Shown here one piece after another: positions 33,783 to 44,010 of a stretch of DNA of 64,000 bases (its first letter is position 1; each line of letters begins with the position of its first letter). Where the stretch lies: the NCBI GenBank assembly GCA_026874595.1, contig CM049314.1, positions 52,311,812-52,375,811 on the forward strand, written 5' to 3'. The translations under genes and the position numbers were made by a program. Under the pieces are notes generated by a model. It made no database searches and was not told the origin of the DNA. It was given only the letters and a program-made list of their open reading frames with translations. The DNA comes from Sipunculus nudus (lineage: Eukaryota; Annelida; Sipuncula; Golfingiida; Sipunculidae).

Positions 33783-35582
33783 AATAATACTTGGTACAGT
33801 TTTGCTATGCAGATATTGTATGTGCTTCAATATACAAGAACAACCATTAGTGATTCCATCTTGAACTGCTATATTGCAGGTGATATCATATGGTAAATCA
33901 ACAGCAATCTGAAGTGTTTTCAGCAAACCTGCAGTTTTTGATGGGTTATCAGGTATTCTAGAAAGAACATCTTTCTTTACATCATCTGTGACATCTGTTA
34001 TAACTGTGTCAACTGCAATTATTATTACCTTAGTTGTGTTTGTACACTGGAAGATTTGCATATTATGATTGTCCACATAATTATTGTTTGTAAACAAATG
34101 TGTAGTTTGTGATGGATATGAACTGTTGGTAGTGACAAGACAAGATTTAAGGTTATCAATATCACCTTTTGTGTGTTGTCCTTCACGAAGCCTGTTCAAA
34201 AGTTCTGCGAAATCATGATCATTCTTTTGCCGCATTATTTCAGTAAGTTCATACATATGAAATAGGTCTACCCACAAGTTGACTGCAAGAGGTCCATAAT
34301 TTTCAGACAAGTTAGTGAAAATCCAGTTGTCCATTACTGGTTGCAGCTGGAAGAGGTCTCCAATGACAATTACATGGATGCCGCCAAATGGTTGTTTGTT
34401 ACCTTTAATATCTTGAAGACGCAAATTTACAAAATTGATCATGCGATTTCCTACCATGCTTATTTCATCAATCATTAATATCTGAAGGTGTCTATACTGT
34501 GTCCTTAGTGTGTTCAGGATGTCTGATGACAATTTTCTGTAATGAAACCCTTTATTTGGATCTATTCCAAAAGCGTTATGTAACGTGGATCCTCGAACAT
34601 TGTAAGCAGCCTTTCCTGTGGGTGCAGTAACCAGTATCTTGCAGTCTAATGGATTGTCACCTTCAGTACCACACAAGTGACGATGCAAAGCTTGAAAGAG
34701 TGCTCTGAGCAAAACTGATTTACCAACACCTGCCCCACCAGTTAAAAATATATGTAAAGGTGTACTTGAACATTTCACATGTTTTATGATGTATTTGGAG
34801 ACTGTGAGTTGTTTGTCATTTAGACCCTGTATTAACTGTTTGTATTCTATATCAGGTATTCTGCCAGGTAATGTGAGTGGTTCTTGTGCTGTGGTTCTTG
34901 GTGGCAGTCCAAGGTCAGCTGTCAAATCATAGTTCTGCAAGTGATCAGACCTTTCTGGGTAAAAAAATGCAAACTCGTCACTGGGGACCAGTGGCTGATT
35001 AGCATCCTCATTCTCAGCATGTTCATTTGTAGGAGCTATATGTGCATATTCAGTTTCATGGTCATGTTCAGCTTGGTCCTGTGCTTCTTGCAAAACGTCT
35101 GCATTGTGTTGATACTGTTTTCTTTTGAACTCAATTTGTATTTTTTTCTTGTTATATTGTTCAGAGTATGTTTTGGAACCATTCAAAAGGTCTTTGGTTT
35201 CATCTCTCCATGATGAGAACAACAGTAGCCTCTCACGATAGCAGTTTTCTGGGTCTATTTTCTCAGTATACCGAACATATCTGAGAACTCTTGGATTTTT
35301 TCTGCGAGTGAATGTTGTACCATTTGGCAAGGTGATACTGAGTTTTTCTTCAGCATTTACACTAGCATTTTCTTCGTTTTGATTTGTTATGTCAAGATCA
35401 TCAGTGTTGTCAAGAAAAGCATCATGTGCTGTGTCTGAAGGGTATTTAATATTAATCTGTGATGCAAAGTCAGCCAAACACCAATTTTCAAATGCTCTAG
35501 GCCGCTTTGAATATCTGTTAATTATATTACTTGCTGCTGTATCTGTTGAATCTTGTGGGAGCTGCTCAAGCTGTTCTTTACT

Positions 35583-35585
35583 TTA
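35583..35585 (-). other. In-frame TAA between Rep and helicase
   Basis: The helicase frame, followed upstream, meets TAA between ERTFLL and SKEQLEQLPQD. The residues on both sides are conserved-looking and continuous, so this is a nonsense mutation rather than a gene boundary. Confidence 0.85.
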
Positions 35586-35707
35586 GAGCAAAAATGTTCT
35601 TTCTTCTGGAGGGGCAGTGGGTATAAATATTACATCTCTGGTGGCTCTTGTCATTGGAAGTTGTAATACGAGATATGCTGCTTCTTGAGCACTTATTTCA
35701 ACAGCAT

Positions 35708-35716
35708 TTAAGAACT
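35708..35716 (-). other. Frameshift joining Rep to the helicase linker
   Basis: The Rep frame ends VRDISS-stop, while the next codon set begins FLNAVEISAQEA in the phase one base earlier. A net loss of one base (or gain of two) within about 35,708-35,716 explains it. Confidence 0.8.
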
Positions 35717-37423
35717 GATATCTCTCACCTGCTGTCTAAGATTTTTTCCCTCTTTTCGAGCTTCTTTACAAGCAGCATCTAGCAAAGCACTCATTCCCCT
35801 TTGACTTTTGCTTACATAGGAAACTATGTATGTTGCACAGGCATAAGCGTCAAGTATAAACTGAAGGTCATGGTTAGCTTTCCATGTAGTAAACAAAAGT
35901 CTCATATATCCATTGATTTTTATTTCAGATGGTGATCTTTTTAGGAATACTTTTGGACCTTTAATGGATGTTCGCAAGGCCATGTAGTAGTCATCTAGAG
36001 AGACTTCTAAAGTTGTTAGGAAATCGTGAAAGGACAGGTCACTGTCAACATTCAAGCTTGCAAGTGCCTGTGAGATTTTTTTGTAGTTCTGCTTGTGTTT
36101 TTCATCAACTTCGGTGTCATGAGGTTCGAGAATTTTAGTTTGTGGCATGGGTGGCATTGGAAAGTTAAAACGACAGACTGGCTTTCCTTTCTTTCTACAA
36201 GATCTGGAATGTCTGTGAGTCTGTAGATCTATCAGGTCTTGATGGACCATATCATTTGTGGAGCAAGTAACATGTTCATCAATGTATTTGGTGACAGTAT
36301 CATGTTCATGTTGACCATAAACGGGTGCATTCTCGATCCACATGAGCATATGAATATGTGGAGAGCCACGTTGCTGAAATTCAACTCTGTTAAAAAAGTC
36401 CAGATTTCCAAGAGGTGAATATGCACTTTGTAAAACAGTGTGAATAAATGAATGAACTCTGTGATCAAAATATCGCACACATGTTACAGGATCAGCTTTC
36501 ACCAATCGCGTTTTATTTACCCAATCCATTTGTGTGATATCATCAGTTGAATAAGTTTTCCCATCAATCAGTTTACCAAGGATGATCAGCAGGTCTTCCC
36601 AATGGGTGTCTGCAGCTGATAGTGATATAAACCATGTTGGTAATCCCAGTTGTCTAATCATGGCAAACAAGTCTTTTTTACGTGCTTCAAAATATGGAGG
36701 AGAGCCTCGTATGGATCTGAAAATTCTGTAGCCTTCATCCAATCTGGTCAATTCATGGATAGTGCTTTCATTCAAAACATCCTGAACTGAATATTTTTTC
36801 CCTTTTGTTTTGCATCGACGAATTGCAAGGCTAACTTTTCCTGTAATTTGTTCTATTTGTAATTTCTTCATTTTGTAGAAGAGATTTGGATCATTTGCAG
36901 CAACTCTGCGGTCGAGTGCTCGGAGTTCCCATTTGCATATGTCACTGTAATGAACAACAACTTTTCTTTCAGCATTGCTTAATCTCCTTTGGCCACAGAA
37001 TATTGTTGGAAATGACATATATTCTGAATCTTTGTCTTGAAAAAGACTCAAAGGCTTCTGTTCTTCTCCTGGAGCTGCTGATATTATGTCATTCCCTGTG
37101 AGTTCTGTAACATCAAGCATGGTATCTAGAATTCCTCCTTGTTCATCTTCTTGTATTTCTTCAAAATGGTCATCATCTGATAAACATTCATCGACTGATG
37201 TGTCAGCTGTGCTATCAGATTCGTGCTCTTGTGAATTTTCAAAAGATTGAAGCCAGTTAGTATTTACTGTAATGTTGGCATCTTTATAGAACTGACTATG
37301 TCTCATCAAGTAGTGTAACGCACTTACTATTACAGCTGGACGTACATTTTGAGTGCAGTCTACATTTTTGTAAGCAAGTTTACGTTTCAGATTTATCGGT
37401 ATGGTAGCAGTAGAGTCTGATGT
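35708..37423 (-). pseudogene. Helitron HUH Rep nuclease domain
   Basis: Counting from 37,309, the 533-residue frame has motif 1 GLPTWFISLSAADTHWEDL (222-240). The metal-binding HUH motif is RGSPHIHMLMW with H318 and H320, a Cys/His segment SCRKKGKPVCRFNFP follows (369-384), and the tyrosine motif is TYIVSYVSK with Y494 and Y498 (YxxxY). These are the two active tyrosines that nick and join single DNA strands in rolling-circle transposition. The frame extends upstream in phase for 38 more codons to the TGA at 37,424-37,426, and those codons (for example TIPINLKRKLAYK) belong to the same protein. The acidic stretch at residues 28-60 is a linker. It is interrupted at its end by a frameshift. Confidence 0.93.
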
Positions 37424-37426
37424 TCA
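37424..37426 (-). other. In-frame TGA between DUF6570 and Rep
   Basis: The codon after VNMLP is TGA, and translation in the same phase continues as TSDSTATIPINLKRKLAYK into Rep. Relatives commonly have Arg here. A C-to-T change at a CpG would give this stop. Confidence 0.85.
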
Positions 37427-38085
37427 CGGCAACATGTTCACAGTTGTTTCAATTTGAGTAGGTACGTTGACCAATGATCCTTTCAGTGACAACTGCGAAC
37501 CTCTAGGTAATTGCCTTATCTGCATGAAAGGTATTCGTAATGCAATCAGCCTTTCTTCTAAGGGATACAAGTTCAATTGGGGTGGTTTATCTGGAAACCT
37601 CATTCCATTATATACTGAGAGTTTTGGCGTCTTGTGGCATTTTAGAGCATCCAGACAAGTTGTGCACAACCACTGTTTATTGTCCACTGATTTTACAGGT
37701 GTAATATGTGTTGCTAGTAAAGTGGGATCTATTCTGTCTGGCCAGCTATCAGAATTCTTTACAGAGTGTCTGAACCATGTCTGATTACAACAGCAACATA
37801 CATATATGGGACCTTCAGATATAGAACTATGAAATTTCAATATACACTCTGTTAAATCTGCACCCTGTGTTCTCTTCAAATGAACTTCTTTTTCATTCTT
37901 TCTGTAGGATTCATCAGTTCTTTTTTGTGCCCTGGTGGCTGTATTTCTCAGAGTCTCAGTTTTCTTGTGTAATGGGTCAGTTCTTTTCCTTTTTTTGGCA
38001 ATTCTCTCTGATTCTCTGAGCAAATCATCTTCTGATCTTCTTCTTTTTTTAGAGGTTGATTCTCTGATACGTTCCATTAGTCTAT

Positions 38086-39060
38086 AAGTTTCATTTTGTC
38101 TGGCAGTTTGCCTCTTTTTCTTGTCAGCTGTTCTTTCTTTTTGTCTGTAAGTTTCATTTTGTCTGGCAGTTTGCCCCTGTTGTTTGTCAGCTGTTCTTTC
38201 TTTTTGTCTAAAAGTTTCATTTTGTCTGGCAGTTTGCCTCTGTTGTTTGTCAGCTGTTCTTTCTTTTTGTCTGTAAGTTTCATTTTGTCTGGCAGTTTGC
38301 CTCTGTTGTTTGTCAGCTGTTCTTTCTTTTTGTCTAAAAGTTTCATTTTGTCTGGCAGTTTGCCTCTGTTGTTTGTCAGCTGATCTTTCTTTTTGTCTGT
38401 AAGTTTCATTTTGTCTGGCAATTTGCTTCTGTTGTTTTTCAGCTGTTCTTTCTTTTTGTCTAAAAGTTTCATTTTGTCTGGCAGTTTGCCTCTGTTGTTT
38501 GTCAGCTGTTCTTTCTTTTTGTCTGTAAGTTTCATTTTGTCTGGCAGTCTGCCTCTGTTGTTTGTCAGCTTTTCTTTCTTTTTGTCTGTAAGTTTCATTT
38601 TGTCTGGCAATTTGCTTATGTTGTTTTTCAGCTGTTCTTTCTTTTTGTCTAAAAGTTTCATTTTGTCTGGCAGTTTGCCTCTGTTGTTCGTCAGCTGTTC
38701 TTTCTTTTTGTCTGTAAGTTTCATTTTGTCTGGCAATTTGCTTCTGTTGTTTTTCAGCTGTTCTTTCTTTTTGTCTGTAAGTTTCATTTTGTCTGGCAGT
38801 TTGCCTCTGTTGTTTGTCAGCTGTTCTTTCTTTTTGTCTGCAAGTTTCAATTTGTCTTGCAGTTTGCTTCTGTTGTTTTTCAGCTATTCTTTCTTTTTGT
38901 CTGTAAGTTTCATTTTGTCTGGCAGTTTGCCTCTGTTGTTTGTCAGCTGTTCTTTCTTTTTTTTTTTTGTCTGTAAGTTTCATTTTGTCTGGCAGTTTGC
39001 CTCTGTTGTATGTCAGCTGTTCTTTCTTTTTGTCTGTAAGTTTCATTTTGTCTTGATACC
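38086..39060 (-). repeat. 63-bp coding tandem repeat within the Helentron
   Basis: Fifteen or so copies of a 63-bp unit, seen on the plus strand as 'aagtttcattttgtctggcag...ctttctttttgtctg'. Two alternating subtypes differ by 'gtaagttt' versus 'aaaagttt' and 'tttgtc' versus 'ttttc'. One unit has a run of 12 T (38,957-38,968) where the others have five. This 7-nt gain switches the reading frame from DKMKLTDKKKEQL units to QKERTADKQQRQ units. Antisense plus-strand frames (38,096-38,383 and 38,393-39,268) are repeat shadows. Confidence 0.92.
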
Positions 39061-39343
39061 CGATTTCTTTATGGTCTTTCAAATGTTCTTTGTTCCTGTG
39101 TGCTTGATTCATTCTTTTCTTTCGCATGTACTCTTTCAAATATTGTTTTTTTGTCATTTTTTGCTGCTGATCGTCAAAATATTGTTGCATCAATTGAACA
39201 CCATGTTTAGAAAGGTTTCCATGAGAAGTTGGGCTTTCATTAAATTTATCCACAGTGTTAATATTTGACTGGGTTCTATGCACTGCCTGGTCATCTGAAT
39301 TAGTTGTCTGTTTAGTTTGTCGTTTATATCCAAGTTTAAATGC

Positions 39344-39988
39344 TTACATGGTGACTTGAGTAATTTTGAAATATGTTACTTCAAACATAGTTGCTTTCAT
39401 CAAATATGCATAGTTTGATATATATTGGAAGAATTCTGATTGAAGCTCAAATGTTAGAAGAACTGATGTGCCACAAGGTGTAAGATACCTAAGATGATTT
39501 CTGCTATGTGGATCAAACACATAGTAACAATTTTGGTGATACAAAATTGCAATTGCATTTCCTCCTACTATTATCAGACCAAATTTCTTGCAAGTGACTT
39601 CTGACAAAGCATCTTGGTAAAACCTATAGGGTTCTTGCACATCAGAATGATTAAGAAAGCCACCTGTGATCAAGGTGGGTTTTATCTTGAAATTATGATC
39701 AAGACATTGTATATACTCTGGTATTTCATCCCAAGACATATATCCTTTATTAGAGACATTTGACATCAATGTTCTGTACAAATGATCACCTTCAATTAAT
39801 ATTGTATCCATGTCATTCCCTTGCCATTCAGCAAGATCATGTATCATGGAATACAGAAGCGCAACAACTGTATTAGGAACACATTGTTTCCCGATCGATT
39901 CTGATGGAAATTGAGGATCACCTTGGTGAAAAGAGCCTCTAACAATTTTACCACTAGATACAGCAGTGACCGCAAGAGCTGAAGCCAT
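39344..39988 (-). CDS. Cysteine protease (C76/tegument-deubiquitinase-like) of Helentron
   Basis: A 214-residue intact frame starts at ATG 39,988. The segment HQGDPQFPSESIGKQCVPNT places the likely nucleophile at C36, with Q22 and Q35 nearby. The segment YVFDPHSRNH holds D159 and H161 in a DxH arrangement. The Q-G...GKQC and DxH pair is characteristic of the papain-like peptidase family C76 (deubiquitinase fold), which also occurs in cellular transposons. I rely on motif recognition, not a search. Rolling-circle transposons of animals often carry an OTU protease, so this is a variant on that theme. Its role may be polyprotein maturation or removal of host ubiquitin marks (inference). The TAA at 39,344 is in phase with the DUF6570/Rep frame, so it may be the natural end or a nonsense mutation. 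Confidence 0.7.
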   Translation of the reverse strand: MASALAVTAVSSGKIVRGSFHQGDPQFPSESIGKQCVPNTVVALLYSMIHDLAEWQGNDMDTILIEGDHLYRTLMSNVSNKGYMSWDEIPEYIQCLDHNFKIKPTLITGGFLNHSDVQEPYRFYQDALSEVTCKKFGLIIVGGNAIAILYHQNCYYVFDPHSRNHLRYLTPCGTSVLLTFELQSEFFQYISNYAYLMKATMFEVTYFKITQVTM

Positions 39989-40039
39989 AGTTCGGACAGA
40001 CCAGATAGAATGGTAAAGTGGCTGGATTGTGGACAGAAT

Positions 40040-40056
40040 GGGGGGGGGGGGGGGGG
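40040..40056. repeat. Poly-G tract (17 G)
   Basis: Uninterrupted G run about 50 bp upstream of the protease ATG (which reads on the minus strand, where it is poly-C). Confidence 0.95.
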
Positions 40057-40179
40057 AAGTCGGACAACTGAAGAAAATCTGAGAGTAGTGACTAAGAAAT
40101 AGTTTATAACAGTTTGATTAAACTTTAAAATGATAACAAAATCTTATGTATGAGAGAAAAAGGGAAGTTACAATAAGCG

Positions 40180-40715
40180 CAAGATGCAATAAAAAGTAGC
40201 CACTTATTTGTGGATGATGAGACAAAGGTTGATGCAAGGAACATATGGGAATATGGCAAAGATAACACTTGTATAGAGCTCTGAAGAAATATGTGCAATA
40301 AAGTTATGGGATTATGGCAAGGAAGCCACTTACAGGGCGTTCAGAAAACAGAAATAAATGAAGAGAAGATATAGCAATATGCAGAAGATGACACTTCTCT
40401 CGAGTTGAGAAGATAAAGGTCCAAGGAAGAGCTCAGAACATGGTTATAGTGATTAGATGACTGGTATAAAAGCAGAAATGCTGATGCCACTTATACTGCG
40501 TTAAGAAGACAAGTGAAAGGAATATATCGGAATATGGTAAAGATGCTACTATATAGCGTTCAGAAAACAAGATAGAAGTGAGAGGATGATATGAGATTAT
40601 GACAGAAATGCCACTTATGTAACTTTCAGGGACAAATATTAGTGAAAGGAAGATTTGGAAATATGGCAAAGATATCAGTTATATAGTTAGAGTTCAGATA
40701 AGACAGGGAGATGAA
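40180..40715. repeat. Degenerate 60-80-bp tandem array upstream of the Helentron ORF
   Basis: Phrases like 'ggaatatggcaaagat', 'gccacttatatagcgttcagaaaacaag' and 'gaaaggaagat' recur at about 40,250, 40,310, 40,375, 40,470, 40,535, 40,595 and 40,660. There are seven or eight decayed copies. The array lies between the Helentron start and the unrelated repeats beyond 41 kb, so it may be part of the Helentron 5' region. Confidence 0.7.
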
Positions 40716-40724
40716 GACAGAATG

Positions 40725-40870
40725 GCCCTTTTTTTATTTGTTCTCTTGTTTTTGATCTCTTTTGTTCTCTTTATGTTTCTCTTTGTTTCTCTCTTTTTGG
40801 TTTCTCTTTTTCTCTCTTTTTTTTGCTCTTTTTTTTTTTTTGCTCTCTTTTTTGGTCTCTTTATATGATC
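40725..40870. repeat. CT-rich low-complexity tract
   Basis: Pyrimidine-rich TTTCTCTT-like sequence with long T runs. Both overlapping frames there are low-complexity. Confidence 0.9.
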
Positions 40871-41036
40871 TTTTGCTTCAGTCTCCAAAGCTGAACTCAC
40901 TGCAACCACACCTGATAGGCAACTTAAAAATGAAAGATTATTACAACAATATATCTGATCTAGAAAGTTTAAAATCTTCTGGCGTCACACAGGACCTGAA
41001 AGTAAAAAAAAAATGTTTAGTGTACAATATAACATT

Positions 41037-42539
41037 AACTAGAATACGGGTAGTCGACAAGCAACTGCCTAAATCAGAGTGGAACGGGTGAAGTGAGGCA
41101 TGGATTGAGTGGCAAGGGAAAATTGAGTGTTGCATATTAGCATGGATGTCTGCAGCCAAATTGTGTATGTAGGTTGCCCCCCATACCACAAAATCCGGAA
41201 AGCCGTCCAAGTTGTATAAAGAGCTATGTGTAAACTTTTGCCCAATCGGTCAAACGGTTCCCAAGATATGAGCTTGGATATCTGCTGCATAGACTAGAAT
41301 GCAGGTGGCGCCACCTGTCATAAAATCAAGAGAGCTGTCGGGGATGTATAAACCTGCAAAATTTTAGGCAGATATGTCAAACCACTGCTGAGATATGAGT
41401 GATTTTATCCCATGGCAGACAAACAGACAGGAGCTGTGCAAAAATGGCTGCAGGTGGCGCCACCAGTTTTGCGTATGATGAAGAGCTATGTGAGGTCTAT
41501 ACACATGCAAAATTTTAGCCCAATCAGTTAAATGGTTCCCGAAATATGAGCTTGGATGTCTGCAGTGTAAACGTGAATGTAGGTGGCGCCACCTGTCATA
41601 AAATCAGAAAAGCTATCCAGGATGTTTATACATGCCGAATTTCAGGTGAATTAGTCAAGTCACTGCAGAGATATGAGTGATTTTAACCCAAGGCAGACGA
41701 ACAGATGGACACTGTGCAAACATGGTTGCAGGTGGTGCCACCATTTTTTGTGTATGTTATAAAGCTCTCCAAGGGCTACATTTGTGCCAAAAAATTTTCC
41801 TGATCAGTCAAACGGTTACCGAGATATGAGCTTGGATGTCTGCAGCGTAAACATGAATGTAGGTGGCGCCACCTGTCATAAAATCAGAAAAGCTATCCAG
41901 GATGTGTACGCATGCCGAATTTCAGGTGAATTAGTCAAGTCACTGCAGAGATATGAGTGATTTTAACCCAAGGCAGACGAACAGATGGACACTGTGCAAA
42001 CATGGTTGCAGGTGGCGCCACCATTTTTTGTGTATGTTATAAAGCTCTCCAAGGGCTACATTTGTGCCAAAAAATTTTCCTGATCGGTCAAACGGTTCCC
42101 GAGATATGAGCTTGGATGTCTGCAGCGTAAACGTGAATGTAGGTGGCGCCACCTGTCATAAAATCATAAAAGCTATCCAGGATGTTTACGCATGCCGAAT
42201 TTCAGGTGAATTAGTCTAGTCACTGCAGAGATATGAGTGATATTAACCCAAGGCAGACGACCAGATGGACACTGTGCAAAAACGGTTCCCGAGATATGTG
42301 GGTTTATGTGTGGAAACAGACGCACAAATGGACGCAGAGCGCAGAGGAAAGGTCAGAGGTAAAAAAAAAATTGGGGCCCAGCAGTTCACATGTGACCCGA
42401 ACATAATCCCGGGTTTCTGTAAAATTCTGCCCAGCGGTTACGGAGGAGTTCTCTGGACACCTACGCCGCCGCGGCGGCGGCGGCGGCGTGCAGCTGAAAA
42501 CATAGTATCCGCAAAACTCTGTTTTGGCGGATACAATTA
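41037..42539 (+). repeat. Family A element, copy A3
   Basis: It begins AACTAGAATACGGGTAGTCG. It carries 280-bp double modules (GGTGGCGCCACC palindromes at 41,581, 41,861 and 42,141, with a variant between each pair) and ends with a (CGG)n tract, 'gaaaacatagtatccgcaaaa' and GTTTTGGCGGATACAATTA. The 3' end forms a hairpin, GTATCCGC with GCGGATAC. The first module in each pair is followed by 'tgtcataaaatca', the second by 'attttttgtgtatgttataaagct'. No coding frame is supported. Same family as A4-A7. Confidence 0.85.
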
Positions 42540-42597
42540 CTGTTAAATTGTATTTATCTTATAAGCCTGGACTTTCCTCTTCTTGAAAGCAACCTAT

Positions 42598-43420
42598 AAC
42601 TAGAATACAGGTAGTCGACAAGCGACTGCGTGTATCCGCCAAAACCTGTGTTATGGGTTAACTGAGGCACGGACTGAGTGGTATATAGAAATAGAGAGAT
42701 GTGTATCACATTTCAGGTGGATACTGCAGACATATGATTTTCACCTAGCACAGATGCACGAATGGACCTTGCACAATAACTATTGCAAGTGGCGCCACCA
42801 TGCTCGGGAATATGGTAAAACCATCCAAGATCTATGATCATGCCAAATTCCAGGGCAATATGTCAAACCAATCCTGAGATATCAGCATGGATGTCTGCAG
42901 CATAAATGGGGATGTAGGTGGCGCCACCTGTCATAAAAACAAGAAACCTATGAAAGATGTATGCACATTTTCAGCCCAATACATCAAACCACTGCTAAGA
43001 TATATGTGATTTTCATGTAACACAGATGCATGATAGGAACTCGCACTAAAACTATTGCAAATGGCGCCACCATGCTTGGGTATGTGGTAAAACCATCCAA
43101 GATCTATGATCATGCCAAATTTCAGGCTGATGAGTCAAACGAATCCTGAGATATCAACATGGATTTCTGCAGCGTAAACGGGGATGTAGGTGGCGCCACT
43201 TGTCATATGAACGAGAAATCTATGAAAGATGTATGCACATGCCAAATTTCAGGCCAATACATCAAACCACTGCTGAGAAACAAGGGATTTTCAATTAGCA
43301 TGGATGCACGAATAGACATTGTGCTAAAACAATTGCAGGTGGTGCCACCATGCTTAGGTATGTGGTAAAACCAACCAAGATCTATGATCAAGTCAAATTT
43401 CAAGCTGAACGGTCTGTAGC
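42598..43420 (+). repeat. Family A element, copy A4 (3' truncated)
   Basis: It begins AACTAGAATACAGGTAGTCG with TTGTATCCGCCAAAA-like sequence just inside. Three diverged modules with GGTGGCGCCACC/TGGCGCCACC follow at about 42,790, 42,918, 43,060, 43,190 and 43,340. The 3' hairpin end is absent. The sequence turns unique after 43,420. Confidence 0.75.
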
Positions 43421-44010
43421 TGATCACACGTTATTCATTTATTTTTGCGTAATGAACGGTCACCTAACGGTACATTTTTACTGTTTGCAAGAGCAAGTTC
43501 ATACCCGAAAAGCAGTGCAATTATCAATTCGCGCGGAACGCCTGAAATCTCTTGCGATCCAAGCAATAATGGCCGTTCCTTGACTTCCGATTTCTTTGCG
43601 GAAGTGGTCTAAAATCCGGACGTCGCAGCCGAAAAACGAGACACACGTCCAGCCTACTGGTAAAACACGACACGGTTCACATTGAAACCTATAAATCCCA
43701 CAAAACTTTTCATAAAAATTAAAAAAATAATAAATTGGTGAAATTATGTCCAAATTTTATGAATTAACTCGTCAGGGTACGCTTGGTATTTGCCGGAGAC
43801 CCACGGTAAATATGCATGTGTAAGGGAGACTAATTACTAAATCGATGACTAAAACCACGATGGCAAAGATACAAAGTCGGCAAATTGTCACGATAAAACG
43901 ACCAAGGAGAGGACAACCGATATACACTGTGTAGTCTCAAATATATCAGCCCTCATATAGACCCCCTTATGAATGTACACAAAATGCTAAAAACACTCAC
44001 TTCACCTTAA
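43421..44010. other. Unique spacer between inverted family A copies
   Basis: No gene seen. Contains ordinary AT-moderate sequence with several CpGs ('attcgcgcggaacg', 'ggacgtcgcagccg'), suggesting less methylation-driven decay than its surroundings. Short frames on both strands show no domain. Confidence 0.45.

Larger units (their letters stand above)
33780..35707 (-). pseudogene. PIF1-family helicase domain of Helentron
   Basis: The open frame from about 35,582 to the TAG at 33,780-33,782 holds a superfamily 1 helicase. Counting residues from the TTG at 35,477: Walker A GGAGVGKS (247-254), motif Ia APTGKAA (285-291), Walker B MIDEIS with D337-E338, motif III GDLFQLQP (373-380) and motif IV LTEIMRQ (411-417). 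Motifs V and VI lie beyond the TAG. Upstream, the frame continues through a TAA at 35,583-35,585 into a segment reading AQEAAYLVLQLP, which belongs between Rep and helicase in this family. The helicase unwinds DNA during rolling-circle transposition. The start at 35,477 is not meaningful because the domain is internal to a polyprotein. Confidence 0.92.
37424..39343 (-). pseudogene. Basic repeat array and DUF6570-type domain of Helentron polyprotein
   Basis: From the first open codon after the protease TAA, this frame has a basic N-terminus (QYLKEYMRKKRMNQAHRNK), about fifteen 21-residue K/R/Q-rich repeats (typical unit QKERTADKQQRQTARQNETY) and a further basic stretch. It then has a zinc-ribbon-like region with VCCCCNQTW and LCTTCLDAL, and the DUF6570 signature YPLEERLIALRIPFMQIRQL ending VNMLP. 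DUF6570-type domains typically precede Rep in Helitron-like proteins. The TGA that follows replaces what is usually an arginine codon after LP, consistent with CGA to TGA. The frame listed from 39,283 starts at GTG, but it is open back to the TAA at 39,344, so the true start is uncertain. Confidence 0.8.
32682..39988 (-). mobile_element. Degenerate Helentron coding region
   Basis: A 7.3-kb minus-strand block encodes, in order, a cysteine protease, a basic repeat array, a DUF6570-type domain, a HUH Rep nuclease, a PIF1-type helicase and an APE-like endonuclease. This order, with the endonuclease after the helicase, is that of Helentron-type rolling-circle transposons of animals. The protease, repeat/DUF6570 and Rep frames share one phase. 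Three premature stops besides the protease stop, and one frameshift, break the remainder. Termini were not located: neither a 3' hairpin near 32 kb nor a 5' end beyond 40 kb is convincing, though a 65-75-bp degenerate tandem array lies just upstream at 40.18-40.72 kb. Confidence 0.9.

Noticed and set aside
38096-39268. Plus-strand hydrophobic ORFs (95 and 291 codons) rich in SFFLSVSFILSGS
   Set aside because: They are the antisense of the basic 63-bp coding repeat in the Helentron. The apparent membrane-like composition is a by-product of the complement.
32005-39988. Helentron ends matching the AGCTCAG or GTATCCGCC hairpins
   Set aside because: I looked for these termini on the minus strand on both sides of the coding block and found only plus-orientation copies of other elements, so a donor-partner link between the Helentron and the non-autonomous families is not shown.
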